A DNA stretch of 64,000 nucleotides from CAVYGM01 sp963768025 (lineage in GTDB: Bacteria; Bacteroidota; Bacteroidia; Cytophagales; Spirosomataceae): the NCBI GenBank assembly GCA_963768025.1, contig CAVYGM010000026.1, positions 124,001 through 188,000 of the forward strand. The letters run 5' to 3'. The stretch's first letter is position 1; the number at the start of each line of letters is the position of its first letter. The position numbers and the translations under genes are program-made. The notes below the pieces were generated by a model. The model had not been told where the DNA came from and did not search any database. It saw only the letters and a program-made list of their open reading frames with translations. This document shows positions 62,271 through 64,000 of the stretch, one piece after another.

Positions 62271-64000
62271 ATGCGTATTGGCATTTTTTTTGGCGGTCCC
62301 TCCCGCGAGCGTGAAATTTCTTTTGCCGGTGGCAAAACCGCCTACGAGCACCTGGATAAATCCCTTTTCACGGCTGTCCCTATTTTTGTGGATAGCTTCG
62401 GAAGATTTATCAAGGTACAGCCCGAGGTGCTTTACAAACCTACCATCCGTGATTTTTTCCCTGGCCCAGGTCAACAAATGGAGGGGTATAGTCTTTACGT
62501 TGAATCCTTCCCATCCCTGGCCACCGAAAAGGTACCTGCCGAAATCGGCGAATTGCTGCTTCCGCATCAATTTGGGCAGCACATGGACTTTGCTTTCCTA
62601 GCCATGCATGGTCCCGACTGCGAGGATGGGGCCATTCAGGGGTTGTTGGAGTGGTACCGCATCCCTTACAGTGGACCGGGACTGACGGGATCGTCGGTGA
62701 GCATTGATAAAATATTGCAGAACGAGATGATTTCCTTGGTCAATGGCCAACAGAAGAAAACCTGTGTGGTGGGTCACGAGGAATGGACAACCAAAAATAG
62801 ACAGGAGATATTTACCCAGGTAAAGCAGGAATTAGGGATTCCAATTGTAGTCAAAGCCCCTCATCAGGGATCGTCCATTGGGGTAGCCATTGTGCAGCAG
62901 GATGATTTTGTTCTCTTTGAAAAAGCCATGAACCAGTGTTTTTTTCAACTTGAAATCACCGCCACTGAGTGGCGAGCTTTTACGACCGAAGAAAAAGCCA
63001 ACTGGGGTCAGCGGATGGCCAATCTGGACGAGGGCATTGGCTTTCCGGTGGTAGTTGAGGGGCAGCTGATGTACGATCCGGTAGCCTTACTCGATTTCCT
63101 TGATAAAGCGTTTGCGGAGGGCGAGGGAACGCGGGTGCTTTCCAGTATTAATGCTGAGGATCAAGTGCTACTGGAGACGTTTTTGCGAGGCCAGGAGTTT
63201 TCGTGTGGTTGCATTCAACTAGCCAATGGTCAACCTTTTGCCCTACCACCCACCGAGGTGATAAAAGTAGTGGAGGTTTTTGATTTTAATTCAAAATACA
63301 AACCGGGGGCTACCCGCAAACGGATCCCCGTAGAAACAACTTTCGAATCCAACCAGGCTATTCGGGACGTGATTGCGCTCGTGTTTGGTAGGCTGGGAAT
63401 GAATGTGTGCGCCAGAATCGACGGGTTTCTGACGCCGGATGGGGATGTGCTCTTGCACGATCCCAATACCATACCTGGTATGTCGCCAACCTCCCTTATA
63501 TTCAAACAAATGGCCGAGATTGGGCTCAACGTAACCCAATCTATTACCTACTTTATCCGGCAGTCGATTCGGGAACGAATTCGAACCGGTAAGGATACCT
63601 CTGGGTTGCGCACCTTATTGTCGGAGTTGGACCAAAAAATTCAGGCAAGGGTGCAGCAGACAAAGCCCAGGAGAGGTATTTTGATCAAAGCCAATGATGG
63701 GGAGTACAGCAAGGCTCAAAAAATAATGGGTAAGCTGGGTGCGGAGGGCGTGTACGAGGCAGTACCGGTGTTGGAGGCTGGTCCCAACGAGTACTATATC
63801 CTGCCATTGCCGTTGATGTTTAAAGAATACGTGGAAGATGTCCTTATGGAATGTCGCCGGGAGCGTAACGCAGTACTGGCTCTAACCTCGCGCGAAGGGA
63901 TGTCCCTGACGGAGTGGTACGGCGGTAGCCTCGATCTGAGGCCCAAAATGGTGGAGAACATCGACCGGATGGAGGCGATAGATAGTTGGGAATCGGTCGA
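62271..64000 (+). CDS. D-alanine-D-alanine ligase-like ATP-grasp protein with long C-terminal extension (runs off the window)
   Basis: The frame is open from ATG 62271 to the last base (576 codons), so the 3' end is missing. The first 435 residues follow Ddl: RIGIFFGGPSREREISFAGG at the start, AMHGPDCEDGAIQGLLEW, the ATP-grasp loop APHQGSSIGVAI, EVIKVVEVFDFNSKYKPG and ARIDGFLTPDG. Two features differ from canonical Ddl: the metal-ligand motif NEINT reads HDPNT, and about 60 residues are inserted after AMNQCFFQLEITATEW. Beyond residue 445 at least 130 more residues follow, starting with RTLLSELDQKIQARVQQ, that I cannot assign. Role in D-Ala-D-Ala or a related ligation (peptidoglycan precursors) is inferred from fold. 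The gene starts downstream of the nifU terminator. Confidence 0.82.
   Translation, partial: MRIGIFFGGPSREREISFAGGKTAYEHLDKSLFTAVPIFVDSFGRFIKVQPEVLYKPTIRDFFPGPGQQMEGYSLYVESFPSLATEKVPAEIGELLLPHQFGQHMDFAFLAMHGPDCEDGAIQGLLEWYRIPYSGPGLTGSSVSIDKILQNEMISLVNGQQKKTCVVGHEEWTTKNRQEIFTQVKQELGIPIVVKAPHQGSSIGVAIVQQDDFVLFEKAMNQCFFQLEITATEWRAFTTEEKANWGQRMANLDEGIGFPVVVEGQLMYDPVALLDFLDKAFAEGEGTRVLSSINAEDQVLLETFLRGQEFSCGCIQLANGQPFALPPTEVIKVVEVFDFNSKYKPGATRKRIPVETTFESNQAIRDVIALVFGRLGMNVCARIDGFLTPDGDVLLHDPNTIPGMSPTSLIFKQMAEIGLNVTQSITYFIRQSIRERIRTGKDTSGLRTLLSELDQKIQARVQQTKPRRGILIKANDGEYSKAQKIMGKLGAEGVYEAVPVLEAGPNEYYILPLPLMFKEYVEDVLMECRRERNAVLALTSREGMSLTEWYGGSLDLRPKMVENIDRMEAIDSWESV

Noticed and set aside
1..64000. 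A mobile element, prophage, CRISPR or defence island
   Set aside because: No transposase, integrase, repeat array, cas, restriction or toxin-antitoxin gene was found, and gene content is housekeeping throughout.

Overview
This 64 kb window is ordinary chromosome from a member of the Bacteroidota, most likely order Cytophagales (a Spirosomaceae/Dyadobacter-like relative). The reasons are a complete type IX secretion/gliding motor set (porP, gldK, gldL, gldM, gldN and a PorW/SprE-type lipoprotein), the lineage-typical long NusB, DUF4271, GSCFA, DUF1573 and DUF5117-type zinc protease genes, promoters of the TTTG-N20-TAnnTTTG type, and a G+C near 50 percent. The genus cannot be fixed from the sequence alone. 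I see no tRNA, rRNA, CRISPR array, transposase, integrase or phage gene.

Layout. 1-9.7 kb: the end of a molybdenum hydroxylase, a PIG-L deacetylase, a large secreted zinc protease, small oxidoreductase and acetyltransferase genes, a PlsC-type acyltransferase, a soluble acyl-ACP desaturase and a secreted glycosidase. 10-12.5 kb: a KtrB/KtrA-type potassium uptake pair. 12.5-17.1 kb: a CHC2/Toprim primase-like gene and an ATP synthase cluster (atpZ, AtpI-like, atpB, atpE, atpF, atpH) that ends in a strong terminator without atpA or atpG. 17.2-31 kb: a PorW/SprE-like lipoprotein, PBP1A, glycerate kinase, uvrC, then the opposite-strand porP-gldK-gldL-gldM-gldN block. 31-34 kb: a HemD-family gene, a DUF4271 membrane protein and sucD. 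34-44 kb: an MFS carrier, a purine permease with an apparently exported MTA/SAH nucleosidase, an FAD sugar-alcohol-type oxidase, an exported amidase and two DUF2157-like membrane proteins. 44-53 kb: a UPF0173 hydrolase, a sulfite-oxidase-like enzyme, a repeat protein, an M16 peptidase-ispF-amidohydrolase-epimerase run and an ABC exporter. 53-64 kb: nusB, ytxH, DUF1573, yajC, ybbR, coaE, dnaX, GH16, GSCFA, mrp, nifU and the start of a large, divergent D-Ala-D-Ala-ligase-like gene that runs off the end.

Data quality matters here. About sixteen conserved genes contain one or more single-base frameshifts, often at homopolymers, while every domain motif survives on either side. The breaks cluster at roughly 4.1-20.6 kb and 37.5-52.3 kb, and are absent from 21.9-37.4 kb and from 53-64 kb. 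I read these as uncorrected indel errors of the assembly rather than gene decay. I annotate such genes over their full reconstructed span and say where the frame breaks.

I did not find a convincing undescribed system. The observations most worth following are: a roughly threefold excess of the palindrome GGTACC; the divergent extended ligase at the right edge; an exporter ATPase with Asp in place of the catalytic Glu; a permease/exported-nucleosidase pair; an ATP synthase operon cut off after atpH; and a direct repeat in the gldL leader.
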